Below, one piece after another: positions 40,847-50,003 of a stretch of 64,000 nucleotides of DNA (position 1 is the first letter of the stretch; the number at the start of each line of letters is the position of its first letter). The notes beneath the pieces are model-generated. The model searched no databases and was not told where the DNA came from. It worked only from the letters and a program-made list of their open reading frames with translations. Both the position numbers and the translations under genes were made by a program. Origin of the DNA: Bacillota bacterium (GTDB lineage Bacteria; Bacillota; Clostridia; Christensenellales; Aristaeellaceae). The stretch spans positions 1 to 64,000 of the forward strand of contig CAUJDI010000015.1 of NCBI GenBank assembly GCA_963169565.1. Reading direction: 5' to 3'.

Positions 40847-41867
40847 GAAATACCTGACCCTGTGGGTGCTGCTGTGCATGGCCGCAGGCGTGCTGATCGG
40901 CCAGTACCTGCCGGGCATCCCGGCCTTTCTGGGGCAATTTGAATACGCCAGGGTGTCCATCCCCATCGCGGTCCTCATCTGGCTGATGATCTATCCGATG
41001 ATGCTGAAAGTGGACTTCCAGAGCATCAGGGACGTGGGCAAGAACCCCAAGGGCCTGTACGTGACCTGGGCGACCAACTGGCTCATCAAGCCTTTCACGA
41101 TGTTCGGCATCGCCTGGTTCTTCTTCTACGTCGTGTTCAAGGCGCTGATCCCGGCGGACCTGGCGAAAAGCTACCTGGCAGGCGCCATCCTGCTGGGCGC
41201 CGCGCCCTGCACGGCGATGGTGTTCGTGTGGAGCCACCTGACCCGCGGCAATCCCGCCTATACCGTCGTACAGGTCGCGACCAACGACCTCATCATCCTC
41301 ATTGCTTTTACGCCCATCGTGGCCTTCCTGCTGGGTGTGGGCGGCGTTCAGATCCCCTGGGATACCCTCATCCTCTCGGTCGTGCTGTTTGTGGTCATTC
41401 CGTTGACAGGCGGCATCATCACCAGGACGCAGATCATCAAACGAAAAGGCGAGGCCTATTTCAAGGACGTGTTCCTGCCCAAATGGAACAACATCACCGT
41501 CGCGGGGCTGCTGCTGACCCTGATCATCATCTTCTCCTTCCAGGGAAAGGTCATCGTCGAAAACCCCCTGCACATCCTGCTCATCGCCGTCCCGCTGACC
41601 CTGCAGACCTTCCTGATCTTCTTCATCGCCTATTTCGCGAGCAGGGCGTTGAAGCTGCCCTATGACATCGCCGCGCCCGCAGGGATGATCGGGGCATCCA
41701 ACTTCTTTGAACTGGCGGTGGCGGTGGCGATCTCCCTCTTCGGCGCGCAGAGCCCGGTGGCGCTGGCGACCATCGTGGGCGTGCTGGTGGAGGTGCCGGT
41801 GATGCTGACCCTGGTGAAAATCGCGAACAAAACCAAGCACTGGTTCCCGGCCAGGCGAACCGCATGA
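40812..41867 (+). CDS. acr3: ACR3-family arsenite efflux transporter
   Basis: GAILLGAAPCTAMVFVWSHLTRGNPAYTVVQVATNDLIIL; APAGMIGASNFFELAVAVAISLFG. Confidence 0.92.
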   Translation: MEKKASGIGFFEKYLTLWVLLCMAAGVLIGQYLPGIPAFLGQFEYARVSIPIAVLIWLMIYPMMLKVDFQSIRDVGKNPKGLYVTWATNWLIKPFTMFGIAWFFFYVVFKALIPADLAKSYLAGAILLGAAPCTAMVFVWSHLTRGNPAYTVVQVATNDLIILIAFTPIVAFLLGVGGVQIPWDTLILSVVLFVVIPLTGGIITRTQIIKRKGEAYFKDVFLPKWNNITVAGLLLTLIIIFSFQGKVIVENPLHILLIAVPLTLQTFLIFFIAYFASRALKLPYDIAAPAGMIGASNFFELAVAVAISLFGAQSPVALATIVGVLVEVPVMLTLVKIANKTKHWFPARRTA

Positions 41868-42472
41868 GAGAGGATGATATCATCTGTTACTGTTCCGGTG
41901 TGGGCAGGAGGGCCATCCTGTCCGCCCTGGATCAGGGGGCGAAGACCCTGCAGGACATCCGGGAGTCGACAGGCGCATGCACACAAGGGCGGTGCGGGGA
42001 ACTCAGCCCCAGGAAACGCTGCTGTTCCAGGGAGATTCTTGAATTGATAAGGGGGCATCCAGTGATGACGAAACCCAAGGTCGCGTTCATCTGCGTCCAT
42101 AATTCCTGCCGCAGCCAGATGGCCGAGGCGCTGGGAAAGCACCTCGCCTCCGATGTTTTTGAGAGCTACTCCGCGGGCACGGAGACCAGGCCCAGGATCA
42201 ACCCGGACGCGGTGCGGATCATGAAGCGGCTCTACGGCATCGACATGGAGAAGACCCAGCGTTCCAAGCTCCTGGAGGAACTGCCGCCGGCGGACGGCGT
42301 CATCACCATGGGATGCAACGTGAAGTGCCCCTACCTGCCCTCCAGTTTCCGGGAGGATTGGGGCCTGGAGGACCCGACCGGGAAGAGCGATGAGGAGTTC
42401 ATCAGGACCGCAAGGGAGATCGAGAAAAGGATCCTGGACCTGAGGGAGCGGCTGGGGTCAGGCCTGCTTTAG
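41864..42472 (+). CDS. arsC: BFD-like [2Fe-2S] domain fused to low-MW-phosphatase-type arsenate reductase
   Basis: N-term ICYCSGVGRRAILSALDQGAKTL…TGACTQGRCGELSPRKRCC; C-term VAFICVHNSCRSQMAEAL; one uninterrupted frame. Confidence 0.8.
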   Translation: MREDDIICYCSGVGRRAILSALDQGAKTLQDIRESTGACTQGRCGELSPRKRCCSREILELIRGHPVMTKPKVAFICVHNSCRSQMAEALGKHLASDVFESYSAGTETRPRINPDAVRIMKRLYGIDMEKTQRSKLLEELPPADGVITMGCNVKCPYLPSSFREDWGLEDPTGKSDEEFIRTAREIEKRILDLRERLGSGLL

Positions 42473-42645
42473 GCTGGTCCGGAATAAACAGGAGGCGCGG
42501 CCTTTGTGGAGCGCGGAAGCGCCTGAAAACTGCGGGACGCGTTCCGGTGCCCCCAAACCCTCCGGTTCCTGTTATACTCAAGGGAGATCCCCGCGCAGGG
42601 GAGGAGCGGTTCCCGGTCCGGAAAACCGGGGGGAGGAGTCGGAAG

Positions 42646-42993
42646 ATGCCCTACATCCAGATCAACACATCCAAAGCCCTGTCGGATGAACAGAAGGACC
42701 GCGTGAAGAAAGCACTGGGCGAAGCGCTGCCCGCCGCGATACCGGGGAAAAGCGAGGCGGGGCTGATGGTCGCCATTTCGGACCGGTATAGAATGTACAT
42801 GGCGGGGAAGGAACAGGAGGCGGCCTTCGTCGACGTGCGGTGCTTCAGGAAGACGGATCCCGAGGCGAAAAAGGCGTTCACAGCCGCGGTCTTTGACATC
42901 CTGGACAGGATCGCGGGGTTCCCGCCTGAACTGGTCTACCTCAACTTCACCGACCATGACGTCTGGGGCACCCGGGGCCAGCTGAGGGAATGA
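42646..42993 (+). CDS. MIF/tautomerase-like protein
   Basis: MPYIQINTSKALS…VAISDRYRMYMAGK…AFVDVRCF; Pro1 after Met. Confidence 0.72.
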   Translation: MPYIQINTSKALSDEQKDRVKKALGEALPAAIPGKSEAGLMVAISDRYRMYMAGKEQEAAFVDVRCFRKTDPEAKKAFTAAVFDILDRIAGFPPELVYLNFTDHDVWGTRGQLRE

Positions 42994-43018
42994 AAAGGCG
43001 CGCCGGTGAATTGGACGT

Positions 43019-43924
43019 ATGTCAGGAAACGCAGATCATATCAACATGAGAAGAACCCAGCGGATCGGGCTTGTTATCTTCATCTTGCTTGCCCTTGTCC
43101 TTGCCGGGCCGGTATCCCTCGCGGATCAGGGCGCGCAGAGGTTTGAGGTCCATTTCCTTGACGTCGGGCAGGCGGACTGCGCGGTCATACTGTCTGACGG
43201 CAGGGTCATGATGATCGACGGCGGGGAAGCCGCGGGAAGCGGCCTGGTGGTCACCTACCTGAGGGACGTGCTTCACGTTTCGCATATCGACGTGATGGTG
43301 AGCACGCATCCGCACGATGACCACGCCGGGGGTCTTTGCGCCGTGCTGGGCGAGTTTACGGTGGGTGAGGTCTTCTCGCCCGTGACGGAATATGCCTCGG
43401 AGGTGTTTGACGCTTTCCTCCGCCAGGTCGGGATGCGGGGGAGATCCCTGCGGGTGCCGGAGGCTGGAGATTCCTTCTCCCTGGGTTCCGCCTGGGTCCA
43501 GTTCCTCACGCCGCTGCGTGCGGACTATCCCCTGGAAAACGACCGCTCGCTGGTCCTGCGGGTCACCTACGGCGCCACGTCCTTCCTGTTCATGGCTGAC
43601 GCGGAACAGGGCGCCGAGGAGGATATCGTGAGGGCGGGTCTTGAGAAACGCTACGAGCTGCGGTCCGACGTGATCAAGGCGGGCCATCACGGCTGGGGGA
43701 CCTCCACCACGCCTGGCTTGTTGGAGGCGGTCAGACCGAAATACGCGGTCATATCGGTCGGGGAAAAGAACAACTCCTATCTTCCCTTTCTGGACGTGCT
43801 CGCCCGGCTCAGCGCTGTCCAGGCGAGAATCTTCAGGACGGACATCATGGGGAACGTCGTCTGCTTCAGCGACGGGGAGAGGATCTCCTTCAGGATCGAA
43901 AAGAAGGATCCGAACCTGTTCTGA
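43019..43924 (+). CDS. MBL-fold metallo-hydrolase (ComEC C-terminal-like), secreted or anchored
   Basis: VHFLDVGQADCAVI…STHPHDDHAGG; KAGHHGWGTSTTP. Confidence 0.85.
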   Translation: MSGNADHINMRRTQRIGLVIFILLALVLAGPVSLADQGAQRFEVHFLDVGQADCAVILSDGRVMMIDGGEAAGSGLVVTYLRDVLHVSHIDVMVSTHPHDDHAGGLCAVLGEFTVGEVFSPVTEYASEVFDAFLRQVGMRGRSLRVPEAGDSFSLGSAWVQFLTPLRADYPLENDRSLVLRVTYGATSFLFMADAEQGAEEDIVRAGLEKRYELRSDVIKAGHHGWGTSTTPGLLEAVRPKYAVISVGEKNNSYLPFLDVLARLSAVQARIFRTDIMGNVVCFSDGERISFRIEKKDPNLF

Positions 43925-44117
43925 TGCCAAGAGGCGGAGTCCATATAGGGCGGTACTGATAAATCAGGCCCGCTGCTTTAGCCCCGTATGCCGTGCCAGG
44001 CAGCCTGGCTGCCGGAAACAAGGGGAATGGATCCGCTTGTTCATCATTGACATGGATCCAAGTCTCCATTTTTTATGCAGAACCGGACCGTCTGTGCAGG
44101 GAAAGAGCGCCCCTGTG

Positions 44118-44145
44118 CGCCCGTTGCGGGCGGGCTTGCGTTTTT
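44118..44145 (+). terminator. Hairpin CGCCCG-TTG-CGGGCG with nearby T tract
   Basis: Stem 44118-44132; TTTTT at 44141-44145. Confidence 0.4.
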
Positions 44146-44244
44146 GCCTGTTTTTGTTAATATGTTCGCTCGGGGAGGGGAGGAAGGCGCAGAAGGCGCG
44201 CGAAAGGCGCGCGGCTCAGGTTGGGCCCAGACGCGGGCCCTGAG

Positions 44245-44312
44245 GTTTTATAGCGCGGGGAGGGTTCCCCGTGGGTCTCGCGGAGCTTGCTCCGCCCGCA
44301 CTTGTATAAAAC
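44245..44312. repeat. 68-bp compound hairpin element bounded by an 8-bp inverted repeat (locus 2)
   Basis: GTTTTATA…TATAAAAC enclosing CGGGGAGGGTTCCCCG and GCGGAGCTTGCTCCGC hairpins. Confidence 0.6.
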
Positions 44313-44383
44313 GACATGAGAGTAGTAAAAGAGGACGCTCCCTTGGAGGACAGGTCGCTATATAGACTCGTTCGTCCGGACAG

Positions 44384-44412
44384 TTGACATAAAAGGCTTC
44401 AGGTCATAATAA
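44384..44412 (+). promoter_or_regulatory. Promoter (TTGACA-17-TAATAA) for C39-like peptidase gene
   Basis: TTGACA 44384-44389; TAATAA 44407-44412. Confidence 0.4.
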
Positions 44413-44485
44413 ACTCAATTTAAGGCGTGAAAAGTTCAGACGTACAGGTGCAATTGGTTATTTTGTCATTCTGAAAGGAAAAGAA

Positions 44486-45256
44486 ATGAAACGACTGATT
44501 GCTCTTTGCATGGTTTTTGCCCTGCTCAGCCTCGCCGGCGCCGCGTTCGCCGAAGCCGCCCCGGTCATCCGGCTGCAGGATGAGATGAAGATTCCCTATG
44601 CCGTGGACCTCAGCCCGGAAGACGGCGCGGACAGCGTCGAGCGCCTGGGCGACCACCCCGGCAGCCCCTACTTCAACCGCCTGGACGTCTACAACCTGGC
44701 GGACACCGACACCCTGACCATCCTGGAACACTTCCAGACCCAGCAGCAGACCTCTGAGTGGAGCTGCGGCGTGTCCAGCGCGCTGATGGTGATCAACTGG
44801 TACGGCAAACTGGGCGAACACAACGAGGAGACCCTGGCCCGGTTCCGCAGCAACGGGCTGGAACCCGCGGCCACGTCCCTCCGCCAGGCCATCCAGATCT
44901 TCGAAGGAGTAGGCGGATTTGACCTGTTCACCACCTTTGACGCGGGGGAGGGCGTGTACGACATCTTCACCCTCGACTTCATCCGGCAGACCCTGGATGA
45001 GGGCAAGCCTATCATGATCGGCTGGAACGACTGGGGCGGGCACTGGCAGGTCATCATCGGCTACGATACCATGGGGACTGAAACGGAGCAGGACGACGTC
45101 CTCATCGTGGCGGACCCCTATGACACCACCGACCACAACCAGGACGGCTACGGCGTCTACCCCGCCGAACGCTTTATCTACAACTTCACCTTCTACGATT
45201 TCTTCCCGGAGGAAGAGCTCAACGACCTGTGCTTCATCGTGGCGGCGCCCAGGTAA
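44486..45256 (+). CDS. Secreted C39-like cysteine peptidase family protein
   Basis: Signal peptide; QTSEWSCGVSSALMVINWYG; GHWQVIIGYD. Confidence 0.78.
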   Translation: MKRLIALCMVFALLSLAGAAFAEAAPVIRLQDEMKIPYAVDLSPEDGADSVERLGDHPGSPYFNRLDVYNLADTDTLTILEHFQTQQQTSEWSCGVSSALMVINWYGKLGEHNEETLARFRSNGLEPAATSLRQAIQIFEGVGGFDLFTTFDAGEGVYDIFTLDFIRQTLDEGKPIMIGWNDWGGHWQVIIGYDTMGTETEQDDVLIVADPYDTTDHNQDGYGVYPAERFIYNFTFYDFFPEEELNDLCFIVAAPR

Positions 45257-45412
45257 GGGAAGCGACCCGATAAGCCCCCTCCCTCCCCCAATGCCGCCGT
45301 TCCCGCTTCTGCGCCCGGGAACGGCGGTTTTCTGCCTGCGGGGGCGGGGCTTCCGTGGGCCTGGGATCAGGGCGCGGGACGCGGCAGGCCGATCAGCCCG
45401 GTTTTTTTCCTA

Positions 45413-45442
45413 TTGACATAAGGACTGCCGTTTCTGTAGTAT
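45413..45442 (+). promoter_or_regulatory. Promoter (TTGACA-18-TAGTAT)
   Basis: TTGACA 45413-45418; TAGTAT 45437-45442; upstream of DUF998 gene. Confidence 0.5.
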
Positions 45443-45500
45443 TCATCCGTCATCCAGGCGGTTTTGAACCATGAAAAAACCATATGCAGGAGCGGTCGTT

Positions 45501-46151
45501 ATGTCAGAACAAACAAGGAAGCCGCTGATCCAGCGGCTGGGCATCCTGGGGATCATCAGTTTCCTTTCCTTCCTGGCCGCTGTTTTGTTCTCCCCCGCCG
45601 CATACCCGGGCTATGACTGGCTCAGCCAGGCCGTCAGCGACCTGAGCGCGCAGGACGCGCCCTCCCGCGCGCTCTGGTATCAGCTGGTCAGCCTGAACGA
45701 CCTGTGCGCGATCGCCGTGCTGATGCTTTGCTGCGTATATATCCAGGGCAGGCTCAGCAGGGCCCTCCGGCTGGGCATCTATTTCTACACGGCGATGTTC
45801 TGGGTATCCTCGGTCGGCTACGTGTTCTTCCCGCTGACCAGCAGCGGCTTTGCCGGGACCGCACAGGACGTGATGCACTTGGTCCTGACGGGCGTCGTCG
45901 TGCTGCTGTCGATCGTGTCCATGGTCCTTCTGATCATCGGCGGCCTGCGGCAGCGCACGCTGCCGTCGCTCGCTCTCTGGGCTGCGGTCACGCTTATCCT
46001 GATGTTCACGGGCGCGATCGGCACCGGGGCCGCGCCGAAGGCCTACTTCGGCCTGTTTGAGCGCTTCAGCGTGCTTTCCTCCATGGGTTTCACGGCAGTC
46101 CTGGGCGTTTACCTGATGAGGGGCTTCTCCTCCCGTCCGCGTTCCGCCTGA
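45501..46151 (+). CDS. DUF998 family membrane protein
   Basis: Six TM; YPGYDWLSQAVSDLSAQDAPSRALWYQ. Confidence 0.78.
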   Translation: MSEQTRKPLIQRLGILGIISFLSFLAAVLFSPAAYPGYDWLSQAVSDLSAQDAPSRALWYQLVSLNDLCAIAVLMLCCVYIQGRLSRALRLGIYFYTAMFWVSSVGYVFFPLTSSGFAGTAQDVMHLVLTGVVVLLSIVSMVLLIIGGLRQRTLPSLALWAAVTLILMFTGAIGTGAAPKAYFGLFERFSVLSSMGFTAVLGVYLMRGFSSRPRSA

Positions 46152-46184
46152 CGGAGAGGGAATGCGCCCCCCGTGTCCCGCGGA

Positions 46185-46691
46185 TCACTCCGTGGGGAGC
46201 TTCGGCACCTGAACGTTCAGGAACTTCGCCAGGGCGTCCGCCGCGAGCTGATGGTCCTGGACGTCGCTCAGACCGGAGACCGTGATCGCCCCGACGACGC
46301 CGAGGCCCCTCAGCCGCAGGGGGAAGCATCCGCCGCAGAACACCACGTCTGACGCGGAAAAGCCATGGTCCTCCGGGCTGTTCCCGCCCGTCAGGGCCTC
46401 CAGCTTCAGGCGCAGGGAGCTTTTCCAGCACTCCAGCGTGCCCTTCTCCTTGCGTTTGATCCAGCGGCTGAAATTGGGCTTGGGCTGCCCCAGGCCGCAG
46501 TGGAACACCGGCGCGCCCAGCAGGCTGACGTGCAGCGCCATGTCAGCGCCGATCTCAAGGCCCTTTTCCCTCAGGATCAAGCCGATCTGCCAGGCATCCG
46601 CGGCATCGAAATGATCCAGCTGCAGGGATTCTTCCTGCCGGACGACGATTTCCAGGAGCTTCATATTCTGTTTCCCGGTCGCTTCCTCCAT
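46185..46691 (-). CDS. UPF0303 (GlcG/HbpS-like) family protein
   Basis: HFDAADAWQIGLILREKG…VFCGGCFPLRLRGLGVVGAITVSGLSDVQDHQLAADAL. Confidence 0.8.
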   Translation of the reverse strand: MEEATGKQNMKLLEIVVRQEESLQLDHFDAADAWQIGLILREKGLEIGADMALHVSLLGAPVFHCGLGQPKPNFSRWIKRKEKGTLECWKSSLRLKLEALTGGNSPEDHGFSASDVVFCGGCFPLRLRGLGVVGAITVSGLSDVQDHQLAADALAKFLNVQVPKLPTE

Positions 46692-46801
46692 GGGGGCCTC
46701 CTTCTGTTTCCGAGATATGGGATTAATTGACTGCCGGATGCATCGTACCGAAAACCGCAAAACGACACAAGCAGGGTTACAGATCTCTGATAGCTCCTGC
46801 T

Positions 46802-49573
46802 CTATTTTTTCACAACACAAAGATGATCAAGTGCTCTAGTAAATGCGATGTACTGCTCGTTAATCTCCATATCATTACACAGAACAACAACAGCCTCGAA
46901 TTCCAGCCCTTTAGCGTTTTCTACTGATAGAATAGAAATCTTTTTATCATCAACGGCATACCACGACAAATCCTCATCCTTAAGGATCGTTGATAGTTTC
47001 TCATTTAGTGATGCACTATCCTTATGAGTAATGATCGCAACCCGATATTTCGGGTTTGCCTTTTTAAGTTCCAACAACCATTGTATTCCTTGCTCTGTAT
47101 TCATTTCAGAAACAGGTTCGCCGTTTATACCAATAGGATATATTACGGCTGAAAATTCTTGGTTGCAATAATCGGTGATTTGAAGTGTATTCCTATAATT
47201 CTCGTTCAGAACAAAAACTTTGTCACTAATGATCCCCTGTAGATCTTCCCAACTCATAATGCTTTTTTCAGGGTAAAGCGACTGGTTGATATCTCCGTAT
47301 AAGTTGAAGACACATTCTTCACCCAGTATATCCCGTAACAAGGTGTACTCAGCGATTGATATATCTTGGGCCTCATCGATATTGAGGTAGGTATCTAAAT
47401 GAATTAAACGCTTGTAATACCAAGAGCAGAACAACAGCATAAGGAACAACTTATGCCTGTAATTCCTTCGTGTATACTCTTCTCCATGATTAGAGTAAGC
47501 CTTAAGCAAAGCTTTTCTTATCACTTGCTGGTAGATTTCACTTGCCTTAAGTTTCGCGATCTCAGTTTCACATGCTTCCAAATAGCCAATATCTTCATCA
47601 TATGGCGGTTGACTCTGCTCTTCAAGCACCACGATTCTCTTGCGAATCTCAGCTAAACTCTTTGATTGCTTTTCCAGATTAATTGTGATTCTCTCATAAT
47701 CCTCCAAGTAGCTCACTAATTCATATTGAGCATCAACCGAAAGCATAAGTGTTTGATTCACACCAGAAGAAGAAGTAAGCCCACTAATACACTCATTCAA
47801 AGCGCTTTGTTTGCGCAGTAATTGCTTAATCTCACGATCCGCAGTCTCAACAATTTGAGAGAGTTCTGTTATCTCTTCATGATGCGCCTGATCAGTTTTA
47901 TTGATTACGGACTGTGCTGCCTCTCTTTCAGCAATCAATGAATCAACATGTGTTTTTGCAGCAGCGGTAAAACTCGCCTTGACTTCTTGTAATTGTCGCC
48001 GCAGAGAATTACGTTTCATAAAACTATAAACAGGTGTGTGTTGAATTTGCACTTCTATGTCATGAATTCTTCTGATTTGGTCATTACAAGCAGAAGTAAT
48101 ACTTCTGCTGATTGCATCCTTTAAGCTGGCAAGACTGTCAAAATCAATATACGAATTGTATTTACGGCGGATCTGAGTCAGCTCCCTTTTTATACGACGT
48201 GTCTCACTCGAGACTTCACCATCCAATCCCAACAGTTCTTGCACACGAACACGAGAAGGCTGAGAATCATTACTGATCTGAGCAATTCTATCGATAACCA
48301 CGGCCAGTTCAGCGTGAACAGCCTCGATCATTTTGGTACGGATTGCCGCTGCCTCGTCCGCCACATGTAAGCGTAGCTCATCTGTTTTCCGGTATTCTTC
48401 TTCGAACGCAGCCTTTCGCCTTAGCGCTTCATGATACTTTTCTGTGCTTTCTTTGAATTCTTTGATAATCTGACCTACACCGTTTTCCAATGCTGTTGCA
48501 ACCTGTGCGTTATGAACATCAGTAGATGGATAGTTCGTTCTATGCCGTATAAAACTCGTTTTTAGTCGTGCTTCATCAATCGCGTTCAACACTGTAATCC
48601 AGTGGATTTGGTACTGTTCCCGAAGCTGTGCCACAAATCTGTCAGAATAGATTTCGCCCAGGAAATCAGGCTTTAGCACACTTTCGCTGGAAACGTTGGC
48701 AGTTATATTAGGATTGCGTGAGTATCGATTGATCAAATTGACGTAGTATTCTTCAACAGTAAACTTCTGAATCGTATCAATATCGAGTTCTGTACTCAGC
48801 TCGTTTATATAGGCATTAAAATCCAGGTTAGGGGTTATGATCTTAACGCCTGAAAAAGGCATTCTTCGATTGTTGAACTTCAGATATGAAATACGATGCA
48901 GTAGGATCATCGTTTTTCCAGAGCCTGCACATCCTTGTACTATGAAGCTTTCTTGGCTGGGTCGACGGATTATATTATTCTGATTTGCCTGAATTGAGCG
49001 GATAATATCAGTCAATCTGTTATGCCGTCTTTTATCCCGCAAAACAGTCAACAGGAACGGATCAATCACATCGCCCTCAAGTGTGGCATTGTTTCCGTCA
49101 TACTCTGTCCGATAATTGATAAGTTTCGCATTCTTAATGTTCAGTGCGCGACGGAGTGCAAGAGAATACTCTATTCCTTTTACATTGAAGGATGTTTGGT
49201 TTTGTGCATAATAGCATCCACCGACAGGTGCGCGCCAGTCAACAATAATGACATCTGAACCTATAGTGAGGCCTTTTTTTCCAATGTAGTAGGAATCCAG
49301 TTCATATTCTTCTCCGATTTGCCTATCGAGATCCAAACGGCCAAAATACGGTGATGGCTTATACTCAAGATAGCGCGCATAATCGTCAGCGGCTTTCTTA
49401 CGCTGGTCGAGCAGCTCTTTTTTACTGCTTACGTCTTTATAGTCTATTGTGTAAAAGTCAGCTATTTTTGTTTTTAATGCATCAACAATACCCCTGCTTT
49501 TTTCAGCGGCGGCATCGATAATGCCTTCAACCTCATTGAGTTTCACTTTTTCTTCCTTAAGAACCTGATCCAT
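46802..49573 (-). CDS. HelD-like UvrD/SF1 helicase with long coiled coil
   Basis: VIIVDWRAPVGGCYY; GCAGSGKTMILLHRISYL; YLNIDEAQDISIAEY; markedly low GC. Confidence 0.8.
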   Translation of the reverse strand: MDQVLKEEKVKLNEVEGIIDAAAEKSRGIVDALKTKIADFYTIDYKDVSSKKELLDQRKKAADDYARYLEYKPSPYFGRLDLDRQIGEEYELDSYYIGKKGLTIGSDVIIVDWRAPVGGCYYAQNQTSFNVKGIEYSLALRRALNIKNAKLINYRTEYDGNNATLEGDVIDPFLLTVLRDKRRHNRLTDIIRSIQANQNNIIRRPSQESFIVQGCAGSGKTMILLHRISYLKFNNRRMPFSGVKIITPNLDFNAYINELSTELDIDTIQKFTVEEYYVNLINRYSRNPNITANVSSESVLKPDFLGEIYSDRFVAQLREQYQIHWITVLNAIDEARLKTSFIRHRTNYPSTDVHNAQVATALENGVGQIIKEFKESTEKYHEALRRKAAFEEEYRKTDELRLHVADEAAAIRTKMIEAVHAELAVVIDRIAQISNDSQPSRVRVQELLGLDGEVSSETRRIKRELTQIRRKYNSYIDFDSLASLKDAISRSITSACNDQIRRIHDIEVQIQHTPVYSFMKRNSLRRQLQEVKASFTAAAKTHVDSLIAEREAAQSVINKTDQAHHEEITELSQIVETADREIKQLLRKQSALNECISGLTSSSGVNQTLMLSVDAQYELVSYLEDYERITINLEKQSKSLAEIRKRIVVLEEQSQPPYDEDIGYLEACETEIAKLKASEIYQQVIRKALLKAYSNHGEEYTRRNYRHKLFLMLLFCSWYYKRLIHLDTYLNIDEAQDISIAEYTLLRDILGEECVFNLYGDINQSLYPEKSIMSWEDLQGIISDKVFVLNENYRNTLQITDYCNQEFSAVIYPIGINGEPVSEMNTEQGIQWLLELKKANPKYRVAIITHKDSASLNEKLSTILKDEDLSWYAVDDKKISILSVENAKGLEFEAVVVLCNDMEINEQYIAFTRALDHLCVVKK

Positions 49574-49656
49574 GCTCAAGCCTCGCTGTTGCTTTTGTTT
49601 GATTGCTATACTTATCACCGGTAGCTATCCATCAGGTGATTCGGCTAAAAACCACC

Positions 49657-49976
49657 AACATAGGGGACGTATCTCTATGTTTTCACATGGCCTTTCCCGC
49701 GCAGGATCCGGCCGCGCTCCCGGGTCTCCGCGGCAGTCATATGCTCCGGCTGCAGGGATTCTTCCTGCCTGATGACAATATCCAGGAGTTTCATATTTTG
49801 TTTCTCGGTCGCTTCCTCTATGGAGCCTCCTTTGTTTCCGAGATATGGGATTTTATTGACTGCCGGAAGCATCATATCGAAAATCGCAAAACGGCACAAG
49901 TAGGCGGGCAGGGAGCCATGAAATTAGAACACAAGGAAGGCTGCCTGCGATAACATAGAGATACGTCCCCTATGTT
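49657..49976. mobile_element. 320-bp MITE/REPIN-like element with perfect 25-bp terminal inverted repeats
   Basis: AACATAGGGGACGTATCTCTATGTT 49657-49681 and its exact reverse complement at 49952-49976. Confidence 0.8.
49688..49899 (-). pseudogene. Truncated duplicate of the UPF0303 5' region inside the element
   Basis: EEATEKQNMKLLDIVIRQEESLQPEHMTAAETRERGRILRGKG vs intact EEATGKQNMKLLEIVVRQEESLQLDHFDAADAWQIGLILREKG. Confidence 0.7.
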
Positions 49977-50003
49977 CCTTTGCCATTAATGCTACTTTTC
50001 ATA

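Noticed and set aside
44037-44365. Small ORFs (68 and 96 aa) in the 44-kb intergenic region
   Set aside because: Arg/Gly-rich translations through hairpin-rich DNA, no RBS or recognisable domain
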